Origin: Pseudonocardia oroxyli
GTDB lineage: Bacteria > Actinomycetota > Actinomycetes > Mycobacteriales > Pseudonocardiaceae
Length of the DNA: 64,000 nt
NCBI RefSeq assembly: GCF_900102195.1
Contig: NZ_FNBE01000010.1
Span: 62,001 to 126,000, forward strand
Direction of reading: 5' to 3'
Part shown: in pieces, positions 25,307 to 33,501 of the stretch
Position numbering within the stretch: the first letter of the stretch is position 1
How the letters are laid out: every line of letters starts with the position of its first letter
Notes under the pieces: generated by a model
Told to the model about the DNA's origin: nothing
The model's database searches: none
The model's input: only the letters and a program-made list of their open reading frames with translations
Translations under genes and position numbers: made by a program

Positions 25307-26257
25307 GTGGACACATCCCTCACCACGAGCGTCCCGGACGCGGCCGAGATGGGACCGCCCGGCTGGAGGTCCATGGTCGATGCCCTGGAGCAGGCATTGC
25401 GCGCTGGATTGGACCCAGAGGCGGACCCACCGCGGTCCCGGGTCACCGCCGAGGGGTGCGAGCTACTGCTCATGCCGTCGCGGATGCCCGGCTGGACCGG
25501 TGCCAAGCTGATCACCCTCGCCGAGGACAACCCAGGCCGGGGGCTACCCCTGGTGCAAGGCATCTACGTGCTGTTCGAGGCGGACGGCGGCACTCCCACG
25601 GCGATCCTCGACGGCGCGGCGCTCACCGCCGTGCGTACCCCCGCGGTCTCGGCGCTGGCCGTGCGCCACCTCGCGACGAAGCCGGTCGAGCGGGTCGCCC
25701 TGCTCGGCACCGGGGTCCAGGGTGCCGCGCACTCCTACGCATTGCTGGCCACGACAGGCGCCGCCCGGCTGGACGTGATCGGCCGGACCCCCGAACGGGT
25801 CGCCGCGCTCGCCAGGTCCCTCGGCGGGCCCGACGCCGGCGTCCGACCGGCCGGGATCGAGGCGGTCGCGAAGGCGGACCTGGTCATCTGTACCACTGGT
25901 TCGGCCACCCCCCTGTTCGCGGGCGACGCGGTGCGACCGGACGCCGTCGTGGTCGCCATCGGCAGCCACACTCCCGACACCCGGGAGGTCGACACCGCGC
26001 TCGCCGCCCGGAGCTCCGTGGTCGTCGAGTCACGGCAGAGCGCGCTGCGGGAGAACGGTGACGTCGTCCTCCCGCTGGCCGAGGGGGCGATCGCCGAGTC
26101 CGACCTGCTGACGCTGGCCGACGTCGTCACGGGTCGAGTGGTCCTCCCGACCGATCGGCCCCGGCTGTTCACCGGCACCGGGATGCCGTGGCAGGACCTC
26201 GTCGCCGCCGCCGCACTCGCCCGACCCACCACGATCATGAGGACGGACCACCGATGA
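25307..26257 (+). CDS. Ornithine cyclodeaminase / mu-crystallin family protein (lysine cyclodeaminase or ketimine reductase candidate)
   Basis: 316 residues. The family binds NAD(P) in the GTGVQGAAHSYALLATTGAA Rossmann segment (about residues 130-150) and a substrate carboxylate near GWTGAKLITLAEDNPGRGLP. C-terminal VVVESRQSALRENGDVVLPL is also typical. Members include ornithine and lysine cyclodeaminases, alanine dehydrogenases and delta1-piperideine-2-carboxylate (ketimine) reductases. Beside HglS, AmaB and a YdiJ-like gene, formation of pipecolate from lysine or from piperideine-2-carboxylate is the best guess. GTG start; its stop overlaps the next ATG (ATGA). Confidence 0.85.
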   Translation: MDTSLTTSVPDAAEMGPPGWRSMVDALEQALRAGLDPEADPPRSRVTAEGCELLLMPSRMPGWTGAKLITLAEDNPGRGLPLVQGIYVLFEADGGTPTAILDGAALTAVRTPAVSALAVRHLATKPVERVALLGTGVQGAAHSYALLATTGAARLDVIGRTPERVAALARSLGGPDAGVRPAGIEAVAKADLVICTTGSATPLFAGDAVRPDAVVVAIGSHTPDTREVDTALAARSSVVVESRQSALRENGDVVLPLAEGAIAESDLLTLADVVTGRVVLPTDRPRLFTGTGMPWQDLVAAAALARPTTIMRTDHR

Positions 26258-27402
26258 CGAACGCGCTGGACCTGGTCGACGACTGGGGCCCGGAGAAGGT
26301 CGTGGTGGTGGCGCACCGGCGCACCGGCATGAAGGGTGTGCTGGTCATCGACAACACCGCCCGCGGGATGGGCAAGGGCGGCACCCGGATGGCGCCGACC
26401 GTGACCGTCCCGGAGGTCGCGCGGCTGGCGCGCAACATGACCTGGAAGTGGGCGGGCGTCGATCTGTTCTTCGGCGGCGCCAAGGCCGGGATCGTCGGCG
26501 ACCCGACCGCCCCGGACAAGGAGGCGGTGCTGCGCGCGTTCGCCAGGGCACTGTCCAACGAGGTCCCGGCCGAGTACGTGTTCGGTCTCGACATGGGCCT
26601 CACCGAGGACGACGCGGCAATCATCCAGGACGAGCTCGGCGACCGGGGAGCCGCCGTCGGCACCCCGACCCACCTCGGTGGGGTGGCCTACGACGAGATC
26701 GGGGTGACCGGGTTCGGGGTGGCGGAGGCGGCCGCCGCGGCGGCCTCGGTGGCCGGCCGACCGCTCGCTGGGGCGCGGGTCGCCCTCCAGGGCTACGGCG
26801 CGGTCGGATCGGCCGCCGCCCGCCGCTTCGCCGAGCTGGGCGCGACCGTCGTCGCCGTGTCCACCGCGTACGGTGCGCTGCACCATCCCGACGGGCTCGA
26901 CGTCGGGACGCTGGATGCCGAGCGGGCCGAGCATGGTGACGCGTTCGTCACCCGGTCCAGCGCCGGTACGCGGCTCGTGGGCGGGGCGGAGCTGGTCGTC
27001 GACTGTGACGTCCTGGTGCCGGCCGCACTGCAGGACGTGATCGACGTCGACACCGCCGGGGCGCTCAAGGCGCCGCTCGTCGTCGAGGGCGCGAACCTCC
27101 CGACCAGCCCGGCGGCTCAGAAGGTCCTCGCGGATCGCGGGATCACGGTGGTGCCGGACTTCATCGCCAACGCCGGTGGCGTGATCGCCGCAGCGTTCGC
27201 GATGGACGCCCGCTACTCGGGCTTCCGGACCACCACCGACGAGGTGTTCGACTCGATCTCGGACAAGCTGCGGTCCAACACCGTGCTGGTCCTGGCGGAG
27301 TCGGCCCGACGCAACAGCACGCCGCACGAGGCCGGACGGGCGATCGCGCAGGACCGCGTGCGCGCGGCGATGGAGAGCATGGGACGGCTGCCCCGTCCCT
27401 GA
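26254..27402 (+). CDS. Glu/Leu/Phe/Val-type amino acid dehydrogenase
   Basis: 382 residues. N-terminal dimerisation domain with the catalytic-lysine loop WAGVDLFFGGAKAGIVGDP, the Asp-containing DMGLTEDDAAIIQDELG, and the C-terminal Rossmann domain ALQGYGAVGSAAARRFAELG; the conserved NAGGVIAAAFAMD lies near the end. These enzymes reversibly deaminate amino acids to 2-oxoacids with NAD(P)+. In this pathway context it could take 2-aminoadipate to 2-oxoadipate, the HglS substrate; a glutamate or branched-chain role is the alternative. Translationally coupled to the gene before it. Confidence 0.85.
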   Translation: MTNALDLVDDWGPEKVVVVAHRRTGMKGVLVIDNTARGMGKGGTRMAPTVTVPEVARLARNMTWKWAGVDLFFGGAKAGIVGDPTAPDKEAVLRAFARALSNEVPAEYVFGLDMGLTEDDAAIIQDELGDRGAAVGTPTHLGGVAYDEIGVTGFGVAEAAAAAASVAGRPLAGARVALQGYGAVGSAAARRFAELGATVVAVSTAYGALHHPDGLDVGTLDAERAEHGDAFVTRSSAGTRLVGGAELVVDCDVLVPAALQDVIDVDTAGALKAPLVVEGANLPTSPAAQKVLADRGITVVPDFIANAGGVIAAAFAMDARYSGFRTTTDEVFDSISDKLRSNTVLVLAESARRNSTPHEAGRAIAQDRVRAAMESMGRLPRP

Positions 27403-27412
27403 CCGCAGTCCG

Positions 27413-27441
27413 GGCCGGGAACCTCGCGCGGGTTCCCGGCC
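27413..27441. terminator. Bidirectional terminator hairpin
   Basis: Perfect 11-bp stem GGCCGGGAACC/GGTTCCCGGCC with a seven-base loop, placed in the 46-bp gap between the convergent dehydrogenase and FAD/Fe-S genes. Confidence 0.75.
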
Positions 27442-27448
27442 TCGTGGC

Positions 27449-30331
27449 CTACTCCGCGAGCCCGGACGCCAGGAGCTGCGCGAGGTGGATCGCGCGCCGG
27501 TCACCGGCCTGCGCGATCTGGGTCCGACAGCTGAAGCCGTCGGCCAGCACGGCCGTGTCCGGGGCCGCGGCGCGCACCTCCGGCAACAACCCCTGCTCGG
27601 CGATCGTCCGTGACACCTCGTAGTGCCCGCGCTCGAATCCGAAGTTGCCCGCGAGGCCGCAGCACCCCGTGTCGAGCACCCGGTTGTCGACACCTGCGGC
27701 GGCGAGGAGACCCGCGTCCGCGCCGAATCCCACGGTCGCGTGCTGGTGGCAGTGCGTCTGTGAGACGGCGGACCCGGCGACCCGTGGCGGTGTCCAGCCG
27801 GGGGTGTGCTCCTGGAGCTGCTCGGCGAAGGTCCGGACCGCGCCTGCGAGGCGACGCGCGGCCGGGTCGCCGTCGAGCAGCTCCGGCAGGTCGGTGCGCA
27901 GCGCGGCGGTGCAGCTGGGCTCCAGTCCGACGATCGGGGCGCCCTGCGCGAGCGCACCGGCCAACGACCGCAGCGTGCGCGCCATCACCCGCCGGGCGAC
28001 GCCGAGCTGGCCGGTCGTCATCCAGGTCAGTCCGCAGCACTGCACCCCCGGGGGTACCTCGACCCGGTAGCCCGCGTCCTCCAGCACCGCGACGCCGGCA
28101 TGGAGCACCTCGGGGCTGAAGTGGTTGTCGAAGGAGTCCACCCACAGCAGCACCGGGCCCCGTTCCCCGGCTCCTCGGGGAGTGCGTTCGGCGAACTCCG
28201 CCAGGAAGGTCCGCGCGGCGAACCGCGGGAGCTGCCGTTCGGGAGCGATCCCACCTGCCCGCTTCAGCACTGGTGCGAGCCGGGAGCCGAGCACACGGTT
28301 GGCCAGCCGGGGGGCCAGCGCGGCGACCCGGGACAATGCGGGCAGCCAGCCCATCGAGTAGTGCGAGGCCGGTCGGACCCGGCCGCGGTAGTGGTGGTGC
28401 AGGAACTCGGACTTGTAGGAGGCGATGTCGACCCCGACGGGACAGTCCGAGCTGCAGCCCTTGCAGGACAGGCACAGGTCGAGGGCGTCGCGGACCTCAG
28501 TCGACCGCCAGCCGGCGGTGATCACCTCGCCCTGGGTCATCTCGTACAGCACCCGAGCCCGGCCCCGGGTGGAGTCGCGCTCGTCGCCGGTTGCGCGGTA
28601 GCTGGGGCACATCACCCCGCCCCGTGGTTCCGCCGACCGGCACTTCCCGACCCCGACGCACCGGCGGGTCGCACGGTCGAGGTCGCCGCCGTCGGCGTGG
28701 AAGGGCAGCACGGTGGCCAATGGCAGCGACCGCCGGGCCGGGTCAACCCGAAGGTCGCTGTCGAGTGGACGCGGGTCGGTGATCACACCGGGGTTGAGCC
28801 CGCCGTCGGGGTCCCAGGCCACCTTGAACGCCGCGAACAGGTCCAGCACCTCGCGCGGGTACATCAGCGCCAACAGCTCGGAGCGGGAGCGCCCGTCACC
28901 GTGCTCACCGGACAGCGATCCGCCGTGGCGGGTGACCAACCGGGCGGCCTCGGTGACGAACTCGCGGAACCGGGCCACGCCCTCGTGAGTGGCGAAGTCG
29001 AAGTCGATTCGGACGTGCAGGCAGCCCTCACCGAAATGGCCGTACACCGGGCCCGAGTAGCCGAAGCGGTCGCGCAGTGCGGTGAAGTCACGCAGGTAGT
29101 CCGCGAGCGCGGCAGGAGGGACCGCGGCGTCCTCCCAGCCCGGCCACGCCTCACTGCCGTCGGGCAGGCGGGTGGCGAGCCCGGCCCCGTCCTCGCGAAT
29201 CCGCCAGAGCCCGGCCGCCCGGACGGGATCGGCGACGATCTCGTGACCTCGGTGGCCGTCGTGTCGAGCGGCGTCCGCGACGAGCTCGCGGGACCGCTCG
29301 GCCACCTCGTCGGGCGCGCCACCGAGCTCGGCGAACAGCCACGCGTCGCCCGCGGGAAGGGTCGCGATCGTCCTGCGCGTCTCCGCGCGGACGACGATGT
29401 CGGTCAACGCGCGGTCCAGGCCCTCCAGAGCCTGCAGACCAGGCCGGCCGATGAGCGCGGGGACGGCCGCCGCGGCGGCTATCGCGTCGGCGAACCCGAG
29501 CACGACGAGGCCGCGGTGCGCCGGGACCGGGACCAGCCGCACCGTCGCCGAGAGCACGACCGCGCAGGTCCCTTCGCTCCCGACGAGCGCGCGAGCCAGG
29601 TCGAAGCGACGTTCGGGCAAGAGCTCGGCCAATCCGTAGCCGGACACCTGCCGTGGGAACCGGTCGAAGCGGGTCCGCAGCGTCGCGAGGTTGGCTCGCG
29701 CCAACGCCGCGAGCCTGGCGACAAGCTCGCCCCCTTCGCCCCCCGCGGTGACGGCGGCGTCGATCTCGGCCTGGTCCATCGGCCCGACGGTGAGGACCGC
29801 GCCGCGGTAGGTCAGAACCTCGAGCTCGAGGACGTTGTCCGAGGTCCGACCCCACACCACGGAATGCGATCCGCACGCGTTGTTGCCGATCATCCCGCCG
29901 ATGGTGGCGCGGCTGTGGGTGGAGGGATCAGGCCCGAAGCGGAGCCCGTACGGGGCCGCCGCGGACTGCAGTGCGTCGAGCACGAGACCCGGCTCGACCC
30001 GCGCGACCCGCCGCTCGGGGTCGAGCTCGAGGAGGCGGTGGCAGTGCCGGGACAGGTCGAGCACCGCGCCCGAGCCGACGGCCTGGCCGGATGTGCTGGT
30101 CCCGGCCCCACGGCAGGTGACCGTGATCTCGAGTTCACGGCACACCGCCACCGTGGTGACGATCTCGGTGCGGTTCCGAGGGAACACCACGGCCAGCGGG
30201 GGACGGCGGTAGATGGAGGCGTCGGAGGCGTACTGGGCGCGGCGGGACGGGTCGGCGTAGGCCTCCGGTACCCCGCGCCTGCGAAGTTCGGTGACCAGCT
30301 CCTGCCCGCGGTCGGGCTCGGTGGGCGGCAT
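27449..30331 (-). CDS. FAD-linked oxidase / Fe-S protein, YdiJ-like D-2-hydroxyglutarate dehydrogenase
   Basis: 960 residues, fused architecture. The N-terminal FAD_binding_4 domain has TVTCRGAGTSTSGQAVGSGA and ATIGGMIGNNACGSHSVVWG. The FAD-oxidase C-terminal domain has YGHFGEGCLHVRIDFDF and LSGEHGDGRSRSELLALMYP. Then comes a ferredoxin-like segment with DLCLSCKGCSSDCPVGVDI, and a CCG-domain half with VQCCGLTWMTTGQ and DTGCCGLAGNFGFERGHYEV. YdiJ-type enzymes oxidise D-2-hydroxyglutarate to 2-oxoglutarate, precisely the HglS product. D-lactate/glycolate oxidation is the alternative. Divergent from a LysR gene. Confidence 0.87.
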   Translation of the reverse strand: MPPTEPDRGQELVTELRRRGVPEAYADPSRRAQYASDASIYRRPPLAVVFPRNRTEIVTTVAVCRELEITVTCRGAGTSTSGQAVGSGAVLDLSRHCHRLLELDPERRVARVEPGLVLDALQSAAAPYGLRFGPDPSTHSRATIGGMIGNNACGSHSVVWGRTSDNVLELEVLTYRGAVLTVGPMDQAEIDAAVTAGGEGGELVARLAALARANLATLRTRFDRFPRQVSGYGLAELLPERRFDLARALVGSEGTCAVVLSATVRLVPVPAHRGLVVLGFADAIAAAAAVPALIGRPGLQALEGLDRALTDIVVRAETRRTIATLPAGDAWLFAELGGAPDEVAERSRELVADAARHDGHRGHEIVADPVRAAGLWRIREDGAGLATRLPDGSEAWPGWEDAAVPPAALADYLRDFTALRDRFGYSGPVYGHFGEGCLHVRIDFDFATHEGVARFREFVTEAARLVTRHGGSLSGEHGDGRSRSELLALMYPREVLDLFAAFKVAWDPDGGLNPGVITDPRPLDSDLRVDPARRSLPLATVLPFHADGGDLDRATRRCVGVGKCRSAEPRGGVMCPSYRATGDERDSTRGRARVLYEMTQGEVITAGWRSTEVRDALDLCLSCKGCSSDCPVGVDIASYKSEFLHHHYRGRVRPASHYSMGWLPALSRVAALAPRLANRVLGSRLAPVLKRAGGIAPERQLPRFAARTFLAEFAERTPRGAGERGPVLLWVDSFDNHFSPEVLHAGVAVLEDAGYRVEVPPGVQCCGLTWMTTGQLGVARRVMARTLRSLAGALAQGAPIVGLEPSCTAALRTDLPELLDGDPAARRLAGAVRTFAEQLQEHTPGWTPPRVAGSAVSQTHCHQHATVGFGADAGLLAAAGVDNRVLDTGCCGLAGNFGFERGHYEVSRTIAEQGLLPEVRAAAPDTAVLADGFSCRTQIAQAGDRRAIHLAQLLASGLAE

Positions 30332-30388
30332 CCCGACACGATCGCCGAGCCCGCCGACGGTCCGCCAGCCCCAGCAGTCCGATTGTTT

Positions 30389-30399
30389 CTCATCCTGAG
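30389..30399. promoter_or_regulatory. LysR-type dyad between the YdiJ-like and LysR genes
   Basis: CTCA-TCC-TGAG (30389-30399) within the more AT-rich stretch ATTGTTTCTCATCCTGAGC of the 87-bp divergent gap. The short dyad with T/A ends fits a LysR T-N11-A site. Weak evidence. Confidence 0.3.
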
Positions 30400-30418
30400 C
30401 ACCAGCAATACTGGGCCT

Positions 30419-31333
30419 GTGTACCGCCTCCAGCACCTGGCGACCTTGCACGCCGTGGTCGCCACCGGCTCCTTCGCTCTCGCCGCGCGCGAGCTCGGCT
30501 ACACCCCGTCCGCGGTGTCCCAGCAAGTCGCCGCCCTGGAGCGGGACACCGGCCTGGTGCTTTTCGAGCGCCAGGCCCACGCGGTCCGGGTCACCGCCGC
30601 CGGACACCGGATCGCCGAGCTGGCCCGCGGGATCCTGGCCGGTGTCGAGGAGCTGCGCGCCGAGGCAGGGCGCTGGGCGGACGGGCAGGCCGGGCAGGTC
30701 CGGATCGGCGCGTTCCCCACGGCGGGCGAGCGGATCGTGCCGGGAGCCCTCGCCGCCGTCGCAGCCAAGCACCCGCACGCGGAGGTGATACTGACCGAGG
30801 GCGAGCCGTCGGCGCTGCTCGACCCGCTCGCCGCGGGCGAGCTCGACATCGCGCTGGTCTACGAGTACGCCCTGCGGCCGCGGTCCTGGCCGGACGCACT
30901 CGTCGATACACCGCTGCTGCATGAGGACCTGCTCCTCCTGCGTCCGGCCGAGGAACGGGAGACCACCCCGTCGGCCCACGAACTCGCCACCCGGCGTTGG
31001 ATCGCCAGCGGGCGCGCCTCCGACGGGGCCACCGCGCTCGTGCGGTGGTGCGCCGCGGCCGGGTTCGAGCCGAACGTCGTTCACCACAGCGATGACTACG
31101 ACGTCGTCCGCGAGCTCGTCGTCGCCGTCCGCGGGGTCGCCATGGTGCCCGCACTCGGGCATCGCCCGGACACCCGGATCACCGCGACGGCGACCGGGGC
31201 CCGGCGAACAGTGCACGTGCTGCATCGGCGTGGCGACACCAACCCGCTGCTGCCCGTCGTCCTCAGCGCTCTGCGTGCCGCGATGCCCACCTCGGCTCAC
31301 CTGGTCGAGGTCACGCGGCTGCCGCACCAGTGA
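30419..31333 (+). CDS. LysR-family regulator
   Basis: 304 residues. Winged helix LATLHAVVATGSFALAAREL, TPSAVSQQVAALERDTGLVL, then an effector domain (QVRIGAFPTAGERIVPGALA, LDIALVYEYALRPRSWPD). GTG at 30419 gives the canonical N-terminus. Divergent from the YdiJ-like dehydrogenase, which it probably controls. Its last 23 bases overlap the 3' end of a second LysR gene on the other strand. Confidence 0.88.
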   Translation: MYRLQHLATLHAVVATGSFALAARELGYTPSAVSQQVAALERDTGLVLFERQAHAVRVTAAGHRIAELARGILAGVEELRAEAGRWADGQAGQVRIGAFPTAGERIVPGALAAVAAKHPHAEVILTEGEPSALLDPLAAGELDIALVYEYALRPRSWPDALVDTPLLHEDLLLLRPAEERETTPSAHELATRRWIASGRASDGATALVRWCAAAGFEPNVVHHSDDYDVVRELVVAVRGVAMVPALGHRPDTRITATATGARRTVHVLHRRGDTNPLLPVVLSALRAAMPTSAHLVEVTRLPHQ

Positions 31334-32204
31334 GCACGTCGAGGAGCGCCGCCACCGACGGCCGCGACCGCGCGGTCTTCCGGATCACGGCCACGACGTC
31401 TCGCTCCACCGGCTCCACCAGCGGCAGCACCGCCACCCGTGCCGGTCGCAGCCGGAGCATCAAGTCGGTGACCGGCGCGATGCCGACCCCCGCCTCGACG
31501 AGCGCCAGGGTCGCCGCGGTGTCCGTGACCTCGTAGCGCACCTGCGGCTCGACCCCGGCCCTGCGGAGCGCCGCGCGAAAGGCCTGTCCGTAGTGGGTCC
31601 GCTCGTACGCCAGGATCCATCCGGGGCCCTCGGTCCGCGTGAGCGAGAACGGTTCGTGCGCGGGGAGTGTCCCGAGCGGGGCCGCGACCGCGAACCGCTC
31701 GCGGAGCAGGCGCACCACCTGCAGCTGGGGGTCGCGCCGGATCGGCACCTCGGGGTAGTCGAGACCCACAGCAACGTCGAAGGTCTGCGAGGACACCACG
31801 TCGTAGACGTCGTCGACGTCCATCTCCTGGCACCGCAGGTCGAGCCTCGGGTGGAGCTCCGCGGTGCGGGCGAGCATGACCGGCAGGATCGTCGCCGCGG
31901 ACGCGAACAACGCGATCCGCAGCGTGCCCGCGATCTCCCCGGCGTCCCGCTCGAGCGCGGCGACGGCGTCCGCCTCGACGTCGAGTATGTGCCGGGCGTG
32001 GGCCGCCAGAACCACCCCGGCGTCGGTGAGCTCAACCCGGCGCCCGACCCGACGCAGTAGGGGCATGCCCGTCGCCCGCTCCAGCGCGGCGAGCTGCTGC
32101 GACACCCCGCCCGGGGTGTAGCCGAGGGCCTCGGACACGGCGGTCACGGTGCCCCGGCGCTGAAGCTCGACGAGCGACCGGAGCTGCACGCTCGTCCAAT
32201 CCAT
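31311..32204 (-). CDS. LysR-family regulator divergent from the DAO/enolase cluster
   Basis: 297 residues. LRSLVELQRRGTVTAVSEAL and TPGGVSQQLAALERATGMPL form the winged helix; the effector domain includes LRIALFASAATILPVMLART and EAGVGIAPVTDLMLRLRP. MDWTSVQ at 32204 is the normal start; the upstream extension crosses the AT-rich promoter DNA. It is divergent from the FAD-dependent oxidoreductase at 32312 and is the obvious regulator of that cluster. Confidence 0.88.
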   Translation of the reverse strand: MDWTSVQLRSLVELQRRGTVTAVSEALGYTPGGVSQQLAALERATGMPLLRRVGRRVELTDAGVVLAAHARHILDVEADAVAALERDAGEIAGTLRIALFASAATILPVMLARTAELHPRLDLRCQEMDVDDVYDVVSSQTFDVAVGLDYPEVPIRRDPQLQVVRLLRERFAVAAPLGTLPAHEPFSLTRTEGPGWILAYERTHYGQAFRAALRRAGVEPQVRYEVTDTAATLALVEAGVGIAPVTDLMLRLRPARVAVLPLVEPVERDVVAVIRKTARSRPSVAALLDVLTGAAAA

Positions 32205-32214
32205 CGAGGAAACC

Positions 32215-32225
32215 TTAACATTTAA
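32215..32225. promoter_or_regulatory. AT-rich dyad TTAACATTTAA in the LysR/DAO divergent region
   Basis: TTAA-CAT-TTAA, an 11-base dyad in an otherwise very GC-rich region, 11 bases from the LysR start. Fits a LysR autoregulatory/activator site or promoter melting region. Confidence 0.4.
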
Positions 32226-32311
32226 CTTCAGACACTGTGACTGGACGTGAAAGGTTCTGCTGCCCAGCATGGGTCCCGACGAGCCATCCCGCCCCCGTCG
32301 AGGAGACCGCA

Positions 32312-33475
32312 TTGCCCCCAGCCGCACTCCCCGCCCATGCCGAGGTCGTCGTTGTCGGCGGCGGTGCCGTCGGCACCAGCATCGCCTTCCACCTGGCCGA
32401 GGCCGGGGTCACCGACGTAGTGCTCCTGGAGCGCGGCGAGCTCGGCCAGGGCTCGACCTGCAAGGCCGCGGGCGGCGTCCGTGCCCAGTTCTCCGACCAG
32501 ATCAACATCGAGCTGGGGGCCCGCAGCCTAGAGGCCTTCGCCCGGTTCTCCCAGCGCCCCGGGCAAGAGATCGACCTGCACCGGGTCGGATACCTGTTCC
32601 TGCTGTCCAGACCGGAGGACGTCGCCGCCTTCGAGCGGGACGTCACGCTGCAGAACGACCTCGGCGTCACCACGCGCATGGTCGATATCACGGAGGCCGC
32701 GCGACTGGCCCCGCGGATCTCCACCGACGGGCTGCTGGCCGCCGCCTTCTCCCCGGACGACGGCCACTGCACGCCCGAGTCGGTCGTGCTCGGCTACGCC
32801 ACGGCGGCACGCCGGGAGGGCGCCCGGCTGATCACGGGGGTGACCGTCACCGGCATGGACGTCCAGGGCGCCGAGGTGCGCACGGTCCACACCGACCGCG
32901 GTTCCATCGCGGCGGACGCGGTGGTCTGCGCCGCGGGTGCCTGGTCATCCGCCATCGGGGCCATGGCGGACACCCCGTTGCCGGTCACGCCGGTCAAGCG
33001 GCAGGTCGTATTCACCGAACCACTGGCCGACCTCGAGCCGACGGTGCCGTTCACCATCGACTTCACGACCTCCTTCTACTTCCACCGGGAGGGGCGCGGT
33101 CTCCTGCTCGGCATGTCCGACCCCGACCAGGAACCCGGCTTCGACTACACCTACACCGAAGACTGGCTGCCGCGGCTCGGCGACGCGATGGCCCGGCGGG
33201 CGCCCGGCCTGCTCGACGTCGGCCTGACCGACGGCTGGGCCGGCCTCTACGAGGTGACACCGGATCACAACGCGCTGATCGGCCGCTCGTCGACGGTCGG
33301 CAACCTGCTCTACGCGACCGGCTTCTCTGGACACGGCTTCCTGCAGGCCCCCGCCGTCGGCGAAGTCGTGCGCGACCTGCACCTCGATCGCGCCCCGTTC
33401 GTCGACGTCGCGCCACTGTCCGCGGACCGCTTCACCGACGGTTCGCCAGTGCGGCACGAGTCCCACATCGTCTGA
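32312..33475 (+). CDS. FAD-dependent oxidoreductase of the DAO family (sarcosine-oxidase-beta like)
   Basis: About 387 residues. FAD-binding VVVVGGGAVGTSIAFHLAEA at the start, ERGELGQGSTCKAAGGVRAQ as in sarcosine/dimethylglycine-type oxidases, and the C-terminal LLYATGFSGHGFLQAPAVGE. Enzymes of this group oxidise secondary or tertiary amino acids, including pipecolate in the AmaA branch. The TTG at 32312 is preferred because GAGGAG lies six bases upstream; a GTG at 32237 is possible. First gene of a five-gene plus-strand cluster; a role in the lysine pathway to the left is possible but unproven. Confidence 0.85.
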   Translation: MPPAALPAHAEVVVVGGGAVGTSIAFHLAEAGVTDVVLLERGELGQGSTCKAAGGVRAQFSDQINIELGARSLEAFARFSQRPGQEIDLHRVGYLFLLSRPEDVAAFERDVTLQNDLGVTTRMVDITEAARLAPRISTDGLLAAAFSPDDGHCTPESVVLGYATAARREGARLITGVTVTGMDVQGAEVRTVHTDRGSIAADAVVCAAGAWSSAIGAMADTPLPVTPVKRQVVFTEPLADLEPTVPFTIDFTTSFYFHREGRGLLLGMSDPDQEPGFDYTYTEDWLPRLGDAMARRAPGLLDVGLTDGWAGLYEVTPDHNALIGRSSTVGNLLYATGFSGHGFLQAPAVGEVVRDLHLDRAPFVDVAPLSADRFTDGSPVRHESHIV

Positions 33476-33501
33476 CCCCGGACCACTGACGGAGGAGAAC
33501 C

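Noticed and set aside
27806..30418. Upstream extension of the LysR frame (plus strand) across the YdiJ-like gene
   Set aside because: Antisense to a well-conserved 960-residue enzyme; LysR homology begins at the GTG at 30419.
32312..33475. Calling the DAO-type gene a pipecolate oxidase (amaA)
   Set aside because: The fold allows it and it would complete the lysine route, but the gene lies in a different regulatory unit and no residue-level evidence distinguishes it from sarcosine-type oxidases.
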